From Palleronia marisminoris (GTDB taxonomy: Bacteria; Pseudomonadota; Alphaproteobacteria; Rhodobacterales; Rhodobacteraceae), in assembly GCF_900172315.1 (NCBI RefSeq), contig NZ_FWFV01000009.1:62001-126000 (forward strand): a DNA stretch of 64,000 bases, given 5' to 3'. Within the stretch, counting starts at the first letter, position 1; every line of letters begins with the position of its first letter. Below the pieces are notes generated by a model. The model did no database searches, was not told the origin of the DNA, and was given only the letters and a program-made list of their open reading frames with translations. Made by a program: the position numbers and the translations under genes. Shown here one piece after another: positions 53,138-63,258 of this stretch.

Positions 53138-53941
53138 TCAGTCCTTCGTGATGTCGGGCGCGTCGGGGTTCTTCATGCCGATGACGTGGTATCCGGCATC
53201 GACATGCAGCACTTCGCCGGTGACGGCCGAGCCGAGGTCGGACAGCAGGTAGAGCGCCGACTTGCCCACTTCGTCCTGCGTGACCGTCCGGCGGAGAGGC
53301 GAATTGTACTCGTTCCACTTCATGATGTAGCGGAAGTCGCCGATGCCACTGGCCGCCAGCGTCTTGATCGTGCCGGCGCTGATCGCGTTCACGCGAATGC
53401 CGTCGCGGCCCAGATCCTCGGCCAGGTAGCGCACCGACGCCTCGAGCGCGGCCTTGGCGACTCCCATCACGTTGTAGTGGGGCATCACCCGCTCGGCGCC
53501 GTAATAGGTCAGCGTCAGGGCCGATCCGCCCTCGGTCATCAGCTTCTCGGCGCGCTGCATCACGGCGGTGAAGGAGTAGCACGAGATGTCGAGGCTCATG
53601 CGGAAGTTCTCGCGGCTGGTGTCGACGTAGCGGCCGCGCAGTTCCGACTTGTCAGAGAAGCCGATGGCATGAACGACGAAGTCGAGCTTGCCCCAGCGGT
53701 TGCCGATCGTGGCGAAGAGGCTGTCGAGGCTGTCCATGTCGGCCACGTTGCACTCGACCAGGAAGTCCGACCCGACGCTTTCCGCCAAGGGCTTCACGCG
53801 CTTCATCAGCGCGTCGCCCTGGTACGAGAAGCACAATTCGGCGCCCTGATCGGCAAGCGCCTTGGCGATCCCCCAGGCAATGGACTTGTCGTTCGCCAGC
53901 CCCATGATGAGGCCGCGTTTGCCCGCCATTAGTCCTGCCAT
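53138..53941 (-). CDS. fabI: Enoyl-[acyl-carrier-protein] reductase (NADH)
   Basis: Final reduction of each fatty-acid elongation cycle and target of triclosan-type drugs. The 267-aa SDR protein has the FabI NAD motif GLANDKSIAWGIA, YYGAERVMPHYNVMGVAK with the Tyr-X6-Lys catalytic pair, and the C-terminal GEVLHVDAGYHVIGM. Start MAGLMAGKR; a second Met four codons in is possible. It is the first gene of the fabI-lysE-lysE run and is divergent from pdxH. Confidence 0.97.
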   Translation of the reverse strand: MAGLMAGKRGLIMGLANDKSIAWGIAKALADQGAELCFSYQGDALMKRVKPLAESVGSDFLVECNVADMDSLDSLFATIGNRWGKLDFVVHAIGFSDKSELRGRYVDTSRENFRMSLDISCYSFTAVMQRAEKLMTEGGSALTLTYYGAERVMPHYNVMGVAKAALEASVRYLAEDLGRDGIRVNAISAGTIKTLAASGIGDFRYIMKWNEYNSPLRRTVTQDEVGKSALYLLSDLGSAVTGEVLHVDAGYHVIGMKNPDAPDITKD

Positions 53942-54023
53942 CGTGTCGCCTCGCTGGTGTCCGGTTGGCCGAGGCTTTAGGCGATTGTAACAGGCGCATC
54001 AAGAGAGCGGAGGTTCCCCGAAG

Positions 54024-54629
54024 ATGTCCAATGGCGTCACCATTCCTGAGACCGATGATCCCGTCGGCCTGTTCCGCGACTGGATGGCCGAGGCCGCCGG
54101 GGCCGAGCCGAACGACCCCAACGCCATCGCGCTCGCCACGGTGGACGCGGACGGAATGCCGAACGTGCGGGTGGTGCTCTTGAAGGAGATCGAGGACGAC
54201 GGCTTCGTGTTCTACACGAACTACGAAAGCGCCAAGGGGAAGGAGCTGTCCTCGCACCCGCAGGCGGCCTTCGTCTGCCACTGGAAGTCGCTTCGGCGGC
54301 AGGTGCGGGTTCGCGGCCACGTCACGCGCGAAGATGGGCCAAAGGCCGACGCCTACTATGCCTCCCGCGATATCGGTTCGCGACTGGGAGCGTGGGCGTC
54401 GCAGCAGTCCCGGCCGCTGGATGCGCGCGAGACCTTGGTCGCTCGGGTCGAAGAGGTGCGGGAGCGGTTCGGTGACGCTCCGCCCCGGCCGGACTTCTGG
54501 GGCGGATTTCGCCTGACGCCGCTCGAGATGGAGTTCTGGACCGACGGAAGGAGCCGTCTGCACGAACGGTTTCGGTGGAGCAGGGATGCACCGTCCGAGC
54601 CTTGGTATGTAAAAAGACTTTTTCCCTGA
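54024..54629 (+). CDS. pdxH: Pyridoxamine 5'-phosphate oxidase
   Basis: FMN enzyme that makes pyridoxal phosphate from pyridoxine or pyridoxamine phosphate. The 201-aa protein carries [31 protein letters not shown], a Gln/Arg-rich FMN site and the closing [20 protein letters not shown] and RFRWSRD. Full length. GGAGGTTCCCCGAAG precedes the ATG. It shares an 82-bp control region with the divergent fabI. Confidence 0.96.
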   Translation: MSNGVTIPETDDPVGLFRDWMAEAAGAEPNDPNAIALATVDADGMPNVRVVLLKEIEDDGFVFYTNYESAKGKELSSHPQAAFVCHWKSLRRQVRVRGHVTREDGPKADAYYASRDIGSRLGAWASQQSRPLDARETLVARVEEVRERFGDAPPRPDFWGGFRLTPLEMEFWTDGRSRLHERFRWSRDAPSEPWYVKRLFP

Positions 54630-54662
54630 CGGAATATTTCGTAGGTGGAACTGGCTATCGGC

Positions 54663-54735
54663 CGGACCCCGTATTGTCGGGCGATCTTTTTCGGGTCCGA
54701 GAAATGCAGAAATGAGCACGGGCTGTCTGGCCCGT
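54663..54735 (+). promoter_or_regulatory. Structured 5' leader of the cold-shock gene
   Basis: The 119-nt space before the double-CSD gene contains two nested inverted repeats. CGGACCC (54663-54669) pairs with GGGTCCG (54693-54699) around an inner CCCG/CGGG hairpin, and ACGGGC (54718-54723) pairs with GCCCGT (54730-54735), the latter ending 13 nt before the start codon. Such structured leaders are common on cold-shock genes and can control translation with temperature; that role here is inferred. Confidence 0.45.
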
Positions 54736-54748
54736 CATGTGAGGGCAG

Positions 54749-55339
54749 ATGTCTTTTGACAGCGAGGAAGCGGGCAGAACGTGCACCGGTGTCGTGAAGT
54801 GGTTCGACAGCACGAAGGGCTATGGCTTCGTCGTCGCCGCCGATCAGGAGCGGGACATCTTGCTGCACGCCAATGTCCTGCGCAACTTCGGGCAGAACAG
54901 CGTCGCCGATGGCAGCCGGATCTCGTTGAGAGTCGTCGAGACCCCGCGTGGCAGCCAGGCGCAGGAGATCCTGTCCATCGCCCCCCCCGAACCGACCGAC
55001 GAGGGAGAGGGGGGCCGTAGCCCGCTGCCTTTCGACGAGACGCTTCAGGGCGGCGACATCGTGCCTGCGCGGATCAAGTGGTTCGACCGCGCCAAGGGGT
55101 TCGGGTTTGCCAACGTCTTCGGCCTGGGGGATGATGTGTTCATTCACATCGAAGTCCTGCGCAGATCCTCTCTTGCGGATCTGCAGCCGGGCGAGGCGAT
55201 CGCCATCCGTGTGGCGGACGGCGCAAGGGGCAAGCTGGCAACGCAGGTTGGTGTATGGGAAAGCGCGATCAACGACGAGGGTGGTCTGACCGCCTCGGTC
55301 GAGGAATACGACTGGCAACAGGACGAAGCGGCCGAGTAG
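54749..55339 (+). CDS. Double cold-shock-domain protein
   Basis: A 196-aa protein with two cold-shock domains in tandem: CSD1 (about residues 12-76, GVVKWFDSTKGYGFV and DILLHANVL) and CSD2 (about 105-170, RIKWFDRAKGFGFANVF and DVFIHIEVL). RNP motifs are kept in both, so it likely binds single-stranded RNA or DNA. Two-domain CSPs are typical of alphaproteobacteria. GAGGGCAG precedes the ATG. Its last 85 bp overlap the DUF192 gene in another frame. Confidence 0.93.
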   Translation: MSFDSEEAGRTCTGVVKWFDSTKGYGFVVAADQERDILLHANVLRNFGQNSVADGSRISLRVVETPRGSQAQEILSIAPPEPTDEGEGGRSPLPFDETLQGGDIVPARIKWFDRAKGFGFANVFGLGDDVFIHIEVLRRSSLADLQPGEAIAIRVADGARGKLATQVGVWESAINDEGGLTASVEEYDWQQDEAAE

Positions 55340-55791
55340 CGCTTCTTGTCTGCGCCCTGGGCGGGCCGGCATTTGCCGCCTGTTCCGAGGATTCCGTCGA
55401 GCTCAGGGGGGAATGGGGCAGCGCGCGGTTCGCCGTGGACGTGGCCGATGACGCGCAAGAGCGCGCCAAGGGCCTGATGTTCGTGGAAGAGATGCCCGCG
55501 ATGAAGGGCATGCTCTTCATCTACGAACGCCCGCAGCCAGCCTCGTTCTGGATGCGCAACACGCTCATTCCACTCGACATGCTGTTCCTGGACGAGACGG
55601 GGACGGTCACCCATATCCACGAGAACGCGACGCCGCAGGACGAGACCCCGATCCCGGGCGGTGACGCGGTGCTCTCTGTGCTCGAGGTGAATGGCGGAAT
55701 GGCCGAGCGGCTCGGGATCGACGAGGGCAGCGTGCTGCGCCACCCCGACCTGCCACAAGATGTTGCGGCCTGGCCCTGCGGCGTCGAGTAG
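55255..55791 (+). CDS. DUF192 family secreted protein, overlapping the cold-shock gene
   Basis: A 178-aa protein with a DUF192 domain: [20 protein letters not shown], the hallmark [15 protein letters not shown] and [15 protein letters not shown]. Export signal [15 protein letters not shown] precedes the mature part. The only usable start codon in frame is ATG 55255, inside the cold-shock gene, giving an 85-bp overlap and an Arg-rich N-terminus. DUF192 function is unknown; members are periplasmic. tRNA-Pro follows 63 bp later. Confidence 0.85.
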   Translation: MGKRDQRRGWSDRLGRGIRLATGRSGRVALLVCALGGPAFAACSEDSVELRGEWGSARFAVDVADDAQERAKGLMFVEEMPAMKGMLFIYERPQPASFWMRNTLIPLDMLFLDETGTVTHIHENATPQDETPIPGGDAVLSVLEVNGGMAERLGIDEGSVLRHPDLPQDVAAWPCGVE

Positions 55792-55854
55792 GAATTCCGC
55801 TTCCGCATCTTCGCGGCTTTCAAAACGCGCGGATCGGGTTTAGGGAGAGCGCGT

Positions 55855-55931
<77 letters not shown>

Positions 55932-56166
55932 TTTCCACCACATCTAGTAAAGACCGCGCGTCGCGCCGCCATTGCGTGTGCTGTCCGGTGCGGTGTTGCC
56001 GGTTGTCCACCGTTCTCCCGCCCTGTGGAGAAGTGCGATTCGACGACCGGATGCCAAGTTTTTCAGAGGCTTCCGGAGAGGTCACGCGATCGCTCGCCTC
56101 TCGGTAGAATGGTCAAGAAATTTTTGTGGGGGAGAAGTCGGACATTTGCGTTGACCGGACCCCCTG

Positions 56167-56225
56167 AGCGCGTCAGTTTGTGTCGTGAAGACGTAACACC
56201 ACTATATTTGGTACAGACTGACGCG
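56167..56225. promoter_or_regulatory. Inverted repeat and NrdR-box-like site upstream of nrdJ
   Basis: In the 355-bp region before nrdJ (55932-56286), GCGCGTCAGTTTGT (56167-56180) and ACAGACTGACGCGC (56212-56225) can pair over 14 bp with one G-U, enclosing a 31-nt loop. Inside, CCACTATATTTGGTAC (56198-56213) resembles the NrdR box (11 of 16 to acaCTATATATAGTGT), and TATATT there could be a -10 element. The end of arm one (TTTGTGT) is 31 bp away and could be a degenerate second box. Regulation by NrdR is inferred; no nrdR gene is in the window. No B12 riboswitch motifs are seen. Confidence 0.45.
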
Positions 56226-56286
56226 CCTCCGACCACGGGCTTCGGGGCGGTGCGGCTGGTCTGCGCAGGGCGAGAAGGACGGACAC

Positions 56287-59200
56287 ATGAAGATCGAGCG
56301 CAAGTTCACCAAGGCCGGGCAGGACGCCTATGCGGAGCTCGAGTTCACCACCACGGTGAGCGAGATCCGCAACCCGGACGGCTCGGTCGTGTTCCGCAAC
56401 GATGCCGTCGAGGTGCCGTCCACCTGGAGCCAGGTCGCCTCGGACGTCATCGCCCAGAAGTACTTCCGCAAGGCCGGCATTCCCGAGAAGCTCAAGCCGG
56501 TCCGCGAAAAAGGCGTGCCCGAGTTTCTGTGGCGCTCGGCCCCCGACGGCGACTGCGCCCGTGGTGGCGAGACGAGCGCCAAGCAGGTGTTCGACCGCCT
56601 CGCCGGGGCCTGGACCTACTGGGGCTGGAAGGGCGGCTACTTCACCACCGAAGAGGACGCCCGCGCCTATTTCGACGAGATGCGCTTCATGCTGGCCACC
56701 CAGAAGGCAGCGCCGAACTCGCCGCAATGGTTCAACACCGGCCTGCACTGGGCCTACGGGATCGATGGCCCGAGCCAGGGCCACTTCTATGTCGACTGGC
56801 AGTCCGGCAAACTGACCAAATCCGAAACCGCCTATGAGCATCCCCAGCCCCACGCCTGCTTCATCCAGTCAGTGTCTGACGACCTGGTGAACGACGGCGG
56901 CATCATGGACCTGTGGGTCCGCGAGGCGCGCCTGTTCAAGTACGGCTCGGGCACCGGCTCGAACTTCTCGTCCCTGCGCGGCGAGGGCGAGCCCCTGTCG
57001 GGCGGCGGCAAATCGTCCGGCCTGATGGGCTTCCTGAAAATCGGTGACCGCGCGGCGGGGGCCATCAAGTCGGGCGGCACCACGCGGCGCGCCGCCAAGA
57101 TGGTGATCGTCGATGCCGACCACCCCGATATCGAGGCCTTCATCAACTGGAAGGTCATCGAAGAGCAGAAGGTCGCCAGCCTTGTCGCTGGTTCGAAGCT
57201 GCATAGTCGCGAGCTGAACGGCATCTTCACCGCCATCGCCGAGAACGAGGACCAGGGCGACGCGCGCTATGACGCCAACGCGAACCCCGCCCTCAAGGCC
57301 GCGGTGAAATCCGCCAAGAAATCCGCGATACCCGAGACCTACATCAAGCGCATCCTGGATTACGCTCGGCAGGGCTACACATCGATCGAGTTCCCGACCT
57401 ACGACACCGACTGGGACAGCGAAGCCTACAGCTCGGTCTCGGGGCAGAACTCGAACAACTCGATCCGCGTCACCGACGCCTTCCTCAAGGCCGTCAAGGA
57501 CGATGCCGATTGGGAACTGATCCGCCGCACCGACGGAAAGCCCGCCAAGACCCTCAAGGCCCGCGAATTGTGGGAGCAGATCGGCCACGCCGCATGGGCC
57601 TGCGCCGATCCCGGCATCCAGTTCCACGATACGGTCAACGCCTGGCACACCTGCCCCGAGGACGGCCCGATCCGCGGCTCGAACCCGTGCTCGGAATACA
57701 TGTTCCTCGACGACACGGCCTGCAACCTTGCCTCGCTGAACCTGCTGACCTTCTACAAGGACGGCAAGTTCCGGGCGGATGACTACATGCACGCCGCGCG
57801 GCTGTGGACTGTTACGCTCGAGATCAGCGTGATGATGGCGCAGTTCCCCTCGAAGGAGATCGCGCAACGCTCCTACGACTTCCGCACGCTGGGCCTCGGC
57901 TACGCCAATATCGGCGGCCTGCTGATGACCATGGGCTACGGCTATGACAGCGACGAGGGCAGGGCGCTTTGCGGTGCGCTGACCGCGCTGATGACCGGCG
58001 TCAGCTATGCCACCTCGGCCGAGATGGCGGGCGAGCTTGGCGCGTTCCCCGGCTACGAGCGCAATGCTGATCACATGCTGCGGGTCATCCGCAACCACCG
58101 CCGCGCGGCTCAGGGCGATATCGACGGCTACGAGGATCTGGCGGTCAAGCCGGTGCCGCTGGATGCTGCGAACTGCCCGGACGGTTGCCTGGTCGAGCTG
58201 GCGCGGCAATCCTGGGACGAAGCGCTGCGCCTGGGCGAGGCCCACGGCTACCGCAACGCCCAAGTCTCGGTCATCGCGCCGACGGGCACCATCGGCCTCG
58301 TCATGGATTGCGACACGACAGGGATCGAGCCCGACTTCGCGCTGGTGAAGTTCAAGAAGCTCGCCGGTGGCGGTTATTTCAAGATCATCAACCGCTCGGT
58401 GCCCGCAGCACTCGAAAAGCTCGGCTACCGGTCGAGCGAGATCGAAGAGATCGTCTCCTACGCGGTCGGCCACGGCTCGCTCGGCAATGCGCCCGGCATC
58501 AACCACACCTCGCTGATCGGCCACGGCTTTGGCCAAGCCGAGATCGACAAGATCGAGGCGTCGCTCGCCTCGGCCTTCGACATCCGCTTCGTGTTCAACC
58601 AGTGGACCTTGGGCGAAGAGTTCCTGACCAAGACGCTGGGCATCCCGGCGGCCAAGCTGGCGGACCCGACCTTCAACTTGCTCCAGCATCTCGGCTTCAA
58701 GAAGGCCGAGATCGAGGCGGCGAACCTTCATGTCTGCGGGACCATGACGCTGGAAGGCGCGCCGCACCTGAAACCTGCGCATTACAGCGTGTTCGACTGC
58801 GCCAACGCCTGCGGCAAGATCGGCAAGCGCTACCTTGGCGTCGACAGCCACATCCACATGATGGCCGCCGCGCAAAGCTTCATCTCGGGCGCGATCTCGA
58901 AGACGATCAACATGCCCAACACGGCCACGGTCGACGACTGTCAGAAAGCCTACGAGCTGTCGTGGTCGCTCGGCACCAAGGCCAACGCACTCTACCGCGA
59001 TGGCTCGAAGCTGTCGCAGCCGCTGGCATCCGCGCTGATCGAGGATGACGAGGACGCCGAAGAGACCCTTGCCACCGGCACGAACCAAGAAAAGGCGCAG
59101 GTGCTGGCCGAGAAGATCGTCGAGAAGATCATCTACAAGGAGGTCGCCAAGGGCCGCGCGAAGATGCCCGAGCGGCGTCGCGGCTACACCCAGAAGGCAA

Positions 59201-59907
59201 TCGTGGGCGGTCACAAGGTCTACCTGCGGACCGGCGAATATCGCGACGGCAAGCTCGGCGAGATCTTCATCGACATGCACAAGGAAGGTGCGGGCTTCCG
59301 GGCGATGATGAACAACTTCGCCATCGCGGTCTCGGTGGGCCTGCAATACGGCGTGCCGCTGGAAGAGTTCGTGGACGCCTTCACCTTCACCCGCTTCGAA
59401 CCGGCTGGCATGGTGCAAGGCAACGAGGCGATCAAGAACGCGACCTCGATCCTCGACTACATCTTCCGCGAACTGGCGGTCAGCTACCTCGACCGGTCGG
59501 ACCTCGCCCATGTCAAACCCGAGGGGCAGTCCTTCGACGACCTCGGCCGCGGCGAGGAAGAGGGCAAGCGCAATTTCTCGGACATCTCGGGGTCCGACGG
59601 CTCATCGCCGCTCGACGTGCTGCGCCAGGTCGCCTCGACCGGCTACCTGCGCGGCCGTGCCCCGAAGGAGCTGGTGGTGATGCAGGGCGGCCGGTCCCAG
59701 ACCGTCTCGCTGTCCCACGCCGAGGCTGTGGCGGTCCAGACCTACGAGGCGCAGACCGAGGCCGCGCCCCAGGTCGACGAGCGCCTGAAGGCCAAGATGC
59801 AGGGCTACGAGGGCGACCCTTGCGGCGAATGCGGCAACTACACGCTGGTCCGCAACGGCACCTGCATGAAGTGCAACACCTGCGGCGGCACGTCGGGGTG
59901 TAGCTGA
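56287..59907 (+). CDS. nrdJ: Vitamin B12-dependent ribonucleotide reductase, class II
   Basis: Converts ribonucleotides to deoxyribonucleotides with adenosylcobalamin in place of a diiron subunit. The 1206-aa protein has the N-terminal ADDLW-like region ([15 protein letters not shown]), the substrate-site block [20 protein letters not shown] with redox Cys and Glu, [18 protein letters not shown] and a C-terminal zinc-ribbon-like tail with [14 protein letters not shown] and CS at the end. It probably allows anaerobic or oxygen-independent growth. AGAAGGACGGACAC precedes the ATG. Confidence 0.97.
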   Translation: MKIERKFTKAGQDAYAELEFTTTVSEIRNPDGSVVFRNDAVEVPSTWSQVASDVIAQKYFRKAGIPEKLKPVREKGVPEFLWRSAPDGDCARGGETSAKQVFDRLAGAWTYWGWKGGYFTTEEDARAYFDEMRFMLATQKAAPNSPQWFNTGLHWAYGIDGPSQGHFYVDWQSGKLTKSETAYEHPQPHACFIQSVSDDLVNDGGIMDLWVREARLFKYGSGTGSNFSSLRGEGEPLSGGGKSSGLMGFLKIGDRAAGAIKSGGTTRRAAKMVIVDADHPDIEAFINWKVIEEQKVASLVAGSKLHSRELNGIFTAIAENEDQGDARYDANANPALKAAVKSAKKSAIPETYIKRILDYARQGYTSIEFPTYDTDWDSEAYSSVSGQNSNNSIRVTDAFLKAVKDDADWELIRRTDGKPAKTLKARELWEQIGHAAWACADPGIQFHDTVNAWHTCPEDGPIRGSNPCSEYMFLDDTACNLASLNLLTFYKDGKFRADDYMHAARLWTVTLEISVMMAQFPSKEIAQRSYDFRTLGLGYANIGGLLMTMGYGYDSDEGRALCGALTALMTGVSYATSAEMAGELGAFPGYERNADHMLRVIRNHRRAAQGDIDGYEDLAVKPVPLDAANCPDGCLVELARQSWDEALRLGEAHGYRNAQVSVIAPTGTIGLVMDCDTTGIEPDFALVKFKKLAGGGYFKIINRSVPAALEKLGYRSSEIEEIVSYAVGHGSLGNAPGINHTSLIGHGFGQAEIDKIEASLASAFDIRFVFNQWTLGEEFLTKTLGIPAAKLADPTFNLLQHLGFKKAEIEAANLHVCGTMTLEGAPHLKPAHYSVFDCANACGKIGKRYLGVDSHIHMMAAAQSFISGAISKTINMPNTATVDDCQKAYELSWSLGTKANALYRDGSKLSQPLASALIEDDEDAEETLATGTNQEKAQVLAEKIVEKIIYKEVAKGRAKMPERRRGYTQKAIVGGHKVYLRTGEYRDGKLGEIFIDMHKEGAGFRAMMNNFAIAVSVGLQYGVPLEEFVDAFTFTRFEPAGMVQGNEAIKNATSILDYIFRELAVSYLDRSDLAHVKPEGQSFDDLGRGEEEGKRNFSDISGSDGSSPLDVLRQVASTGYLRGRAPKELVVMQGGRSQTVSLSHAEAVAVQTYEAQTEAAPQVDERLKAKMQGYEGDPCGECGNYTLVRNGTCMKCNTCGGTSGCS

Positions 59908-60050
59908 CACGAGTTTCGGTGCGGGTCGAATGGCCCGCCCCTCGCTTGGGATAAAGAGGTCCGGGGCGGGTGCGCTCGCCCCCGGTGCTGGTCGAGCCGC
60001 AGGCAAGAATATTACCGGGCGGTGAACCAATGAGCTCGACAAGCAAAACT

Positions 60051-60076
60051 AGGGGCCCCGCGCGGGGCCCCTTTTT
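60051..60076. terminator. Bidirectional Rho-independent terminator between nrdJ and glgX
   Basis: A 20-bp perfect palindrome (60052-60071; arms GGGGCCCC around GCGC) is flanked by TTTTT on the right (60072-60076) and by AAAAC on the left, so it can stop transcripts from both the rightward nrdJ side and the leftward glgX side. The remainder of 59908-60104 shows no gene. Confidence 0.85.
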
Positions 60077-60104
60077 CTGCGCGATACCTGCGGATCGTCC
60101 GGGG

Positions 60105-62114
60105 TCAGGCCAGCTTGACCACCACCACCGTCTGCCAGCCGACCTTCAGCGACGCGCCGTCGAGCGTGGCCGTCTCGGGCTCTGACACGAAGGCGATCGT
60201 CCAGCCGCCGTCCGGCAAGTCGACCACCGCGTCGTCGCCACCGTTGATGATGACGATCAGCCGATCCTCGTCCGAGGCGATGTCCATCAGCAGCGGCGCG
60301 TCGTCGTCACCCCACGTTGCCTCGGTCATCTGCGAGCCGTCCGGCCCGCGCCACGTCACCGAGGTTTCGCAGGCGAAATTAGTTTCCTGCAGCAACGGGT
60401 GGACCTTGCGCAGATCGGAGAGCCGGGCGAGCGTCTCGATCAGCTCGCTGCGCTCGGCGTTGTCCCAGCGGGTCCAGCCGATCTCGTTGTCCTGGCAATA
60501 GGCGTTGTTGTTGCCGTCCTGACTGTTGCCCAGTTCGTCGCCAGCCAGCATCATCGGAACGCCGCGCGACAGCATCAGCGTCGACAGCATCGCCCGGACG
60601 CGCCGCATCCGGCGGGCGATGATCTCGGGGTCTTCGCTCAGCCCCTCGACGCCCATGTTGTCGCTGAGGTTGTTGTTGTGGCCGTCGTTGTTGTTCTCGC
60701 CATTTGCCATGTTGTGCTTGTCGTTGAACGACACGACGTCCCACAACGTGAAGCCGTCATGGGCTGCGACGAAGTTGACGCTGGAGGTGGCGGGGCGGTT
60801 CGAGTGATCGAACTGCACCGGGCTGCCGCTGAGACGCTCGGCCAGCTTGCCCTTCTGACCGCCCTGGCGGCGCCAGAAGGCGCGCGTGTCGTCGCGGAAC
60901 TTGTCGTTCCACTCGCGGAAGGGCCAGGGGAAGCCGCCGACCTGGTAGCCGCCATCGCCGATATCCCAGGGCTCGGCGATGAGCTTGACGCGCGACAGCA
61001 CGGGGTCCTGCCGGATCGCGGCGAAGAACGAGCCCTCGCGTTCGAACCCCGTGGCCTCGCGGCCGAGCGTCGAGGCAAGGTCGAAGCGGAACCCGTCTAC
61101 ATGCATTTCCTCGACCCAGTGGCGCAGCGAATCGAGAACCATGCGCAGCACCATCGGATGCGCGACGTTGACGGTGTTGCCGGTGCCGGTCGTGTCGTAG
61201 CAATGGCGCGGATCGTCGCCGTGCAGGTAGTAGGACAGGTTGTCGATGCCGCGGAAGGACAGGGTCGGGCCAAGTTCGGAGCCCTCGGCGGTGTGGTTGT
61301 AAACCACGTCGAGGATCACCTCGATCCCGGCCTTGTGGAAGCGATTGATCGCCTCCTTGATCTCGCCCCATTCGCCGGTTTTCAAGTACCGGCGTTCTGG
61401 TGCGAAGAAGTTGAGCGTGTTGTAGCCCCAGTAGTTCGACAGACCCTTGTCGATCAGGTGGTTGTCCTGAAGGAAGGCCTGCACGGGCAGAAGCTCGATC
61501 GCGGTGACGCCGATCTTGTGCAGATGCTCGATCATCGGGTCCGAGGCGAGGCCGGCGAAGGTGCCGCGCATGTCCTGGGGCACGTCGTCGCGCAGCATCG
61601 TCAGGCCGCGGACATGCGCCTCGTAGATCACCGTCTCGCGCCAGGGGGTGAAGAGCGCCCGGTCGAAATCCCAGTCATAGGCCGGGTCGGTGACGAAGCA
61701 TTTCGGCACGTAGGGGGCGCTGTCGCGCTCGTCGAAGGTCAGGTCGTCGCCGGTCGAGACGTCGTAGCCGAACACCGCGTCGTTCCATTCCACGGCACCG
61801 GTAAGCTGGCGGGCATAGGGGTCGATCAGCAGCTTGTTGGGGTTGAACCGATGACCTTCCTGCGGCGCGTAGGGGCCATGCACGCGGTAACCATAGCGTT
61901 GGCCAGGGTAGATGCCGGGGAGGTAGCCGTACCAGACCCCGCCCTCCATGTGCGGCAGGTCGAGACGGGTTTCGGTCCCGGCCTCGTCGAAGAGGCACAG
62001 CTCGACCCTCTCTGCATGGTCCGAAAAAAGGGCAAAATTCGTGCCGTCGCCGTCGAACTGCGCGCCCATGGCCGAGTTCGACGCCGCGCTGCGGTCAAAT
62101 GTAAGGGTTGTCAC
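60105..62114 (-). CDS. glgX: Glycogen debranching enzyme (GlgX/TreX type)
   Basis: GH13 isoamylase hydrolysing alpha-1,6 branch points of glycogen or limit dextrins. The 669-aa protein has a CBM48 (about residues 10-95), a (beta/alpha)8 barrel with conserved regions DVVYNHT, GFRFDLAS (catalytic Asp), IAEPWD (catalytic Glu) and NFVAAHD, then a small C-terminal domain. An Asn/Asp/His-rich loop (NGENNNDGHNNN) lies near residue 455, unusual but typical of GlgX. In a treY context the TreX role, releasing linear glucans for trehalose synthesis, is likely. It follows the GlgC-like gene after 25 bp. Confidence 0.95.
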   Translation of the reverse strand: MTTLTFDRSAASNSAMGAQFDGDGTNFALFSDHAERVELCLFDEAGTETRLDLPHMEGGVWYGYLPGIYPGQRYGYRVHGPYAPQEGHRFNPNKLLIDPYARQLTGAVEWNDAVFGYDVSTGDDLTFDERDSAPYVPKCFVTDPAYDWDFDRALFTPWRETVIYEAHVRGLTMLRDDVPQDMRGTFAGLASDPMIEHLHKIGVTAIELLPVQAFLQDNHLIDKGLSNYWGYNTLNFFAPERRYLKTGEWGEIKEAINRFHKAGIEVILDVVYNHTAEGSELGPTLSFRGIDNLSYYLHGDDPRHCYDTTGTGNTVNVAHPMVLRMVLDSLRHWVEEMHVDGFRFDLASTLGREATGFEREGSFFAAIRQDPVLSRVKLIAEPWDIGDGGYQVGGFPWPFREWNDKFRDDTRAFWRRQGGQKGKLAERLSGSPVQFDHSNRPATSSVNFVAAHDGFTLWDVVSFNDKHNMANGENNNDGHNNNLSDNMGVEGLSEDPEIIARRMRRVRAMLSTLMLSRGVPMMLAGDELGNSQDGNNNAYCQDNEIGWTRWDNAERSELIETLARLSDLRKVHPLLQETNFACETSVTWRGPDGSQMTEATWGDDDAPLLMDIASDEDRLIVIINGGDDAVVDLPDGGWTIAFVSEPETATLDGASLKVGWQTVVVVKLA

Positions 62115-62139
62115 GTGTCGGCCATCCTTGGCGCTTTGG

Positions 62140-63258
62140 TCACCTACCGGCAGAAACGTGGAGGTCCGCCATTGGTTGCATCTCGGCGATCATTGCCGGT
62201 GTGACGAGGACCGTGCCGTCGGGCGTGCGACGGAACCGCATGGCGTCCGACTTGGGGTCCACGCCGATGGCCATGGCAAAGGGGACGGCAGCACCCGGGG
62301 CGACGATGCTTTTTGCCACGAGAGCCCCTTCCGAGACGAATGCGCCCTTCATGACGATGCTATCCACCACACCCAGGCGCGAGATGGCGCCCGGCGGGGT
62401 GGGCAGATCGAAGGGCGGGCGGTCCGACATGAAATCCAGGGCCGCGGCGCGCAATGCGTCGAGCGTTCCGACGTCGCGCCAGTAGAACGGCGTCTGCGCC
62501 CCCGGTGTATGTGCGTAGGCCTCGCCTCGCGAGACCGCCTGCGGCAGGATGTCGTGCCCAAAATCGAGCGCGCCGGGATTGTTCATCAGCAATGCGCGCA
62601 ACGCGTCCCACCGGAAGATGTAGAGCCCCATGCTGGCCAGAGCCACGGCCGGGTTTCCTGACCACGTCGGCGCACTACTCGGCTTCTCGACAAAGCGGAT
62701 GATCCGGTCGGCGCAGTCGGTCTCGAGGATGCCGAAGGCGCTCGCCGCGTCTCGGGGCACACAATCGGCGGCAACGGTGACCGCGGCACCCTGAGCGCGG
62801 TGCGCGTCGATCATCCCGCGGTAGTCCATGCGATAGACGTGGTCGGCCGCGAGGATGAGGACATCGCGCGGGGCGGCGGCGTCGATCTCGTCGATCATCA
62901 GCCGGACGGCATCTGCCGTGCCCTTCGAGCCTTCCGGCCGTCCAGTCATCTGGGGCGCGTGGCGGATTCCAACGGCAACCGAGTCGTTCCAGCGGTTCTT
63001 CAGGTGATTGTGCAGGAGGTTGGGGCGGTATTGCGTGGCGACCAGCACCTCGGGGGCGCCCCCGAGGCGCAGGTTCTCCATCGTGAAATCGACGATGCGG
63101 GTCGAACCGAGGAAGGGCACGGCCGGTTTGCAGATCATCTCGGTCAGTTCATGAAGGCGCGATCCCTTGCCGCCCGCAAGCAGGATGGGCAGCACGTCGC
63201 GGGGCCAGGTTGCTGCCCCCGCCGGTCTCGCCTCGTTCCTGTACGCAATCACACTCAC
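62140..63258 (-). CDS. Divergent glucose-1-phosphate adenylyltransferase (GlgC-like)
   Basis: A 372-aa nucleotidyltransferase of the GlgC/RfbA superfamily, about 50 aa shorter than normal GlgC. Catalytic features are LLAGGKGSRLHELTEMICK (nucleotide loop, with Lys of KPAV), the Asp in ILAADHVYRMDY, and FVEKP for glucose-phosphate binding. Many otherwise conserved GlgC residues are replaced (for example the RAKPAVYFGG block). The C-terminal left-handed helix (GVVDSIVMKGAFVSEGALVA) is truncated. I start it at GTG 63258 with GAGG 6 bp away; an earlier GTG at 63417 adds a Pro/Arg-rich run. Activity as ADP-glucose synthase is plausible but unproven. Confidence 0.75.
   Translation of the reverse strand: MSVIAYRNEARPAGAATWPRDVLPILLAGGKGSRLHELTEMICKPAVPFLGSTRIVDFTMENLRLGGAPEVLVATQYRPNLLHNHLKNRWNDSVAVGIRHAPQMTGRPEGSKGTADAVRLMIDEIDAAAPRDVLILAADHVYRMDYRGMIDAHRAQGAAVTVAADCVPRDAASAFGILETDCADRIIRFVEKPSSAPTWSGNPAVALASMGLYIFRWDALRALLMNNPGALDFGHDILPQAVSRGEAYAHTPGAQTPFYWRDVGTLDALRAAALDFMSDRPPFDLPTPPGAISRLGVVDSIVMKGAFVSEGALVAKSIVAPGAAVPFAMAIGVDPKSDAMRFRRTPDGTVLVTPAMIAEMQPMADLHVSAGR

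Noticed and set aside
54630-54662. EcfG/stress sigma promoter before the cold-shock gene
   Set aside because: GGAAC with a weak CGTATT 18 bp later is present but neither spacing nor sequence is convincing.
55932-56286. Cobalamin riboswitch upstream of nrdJ
   Set aside because: Expected for a B12 enzyme, but the conserved B12-box core was not found; only the inverted repeat and NrdR-like sequence are present.
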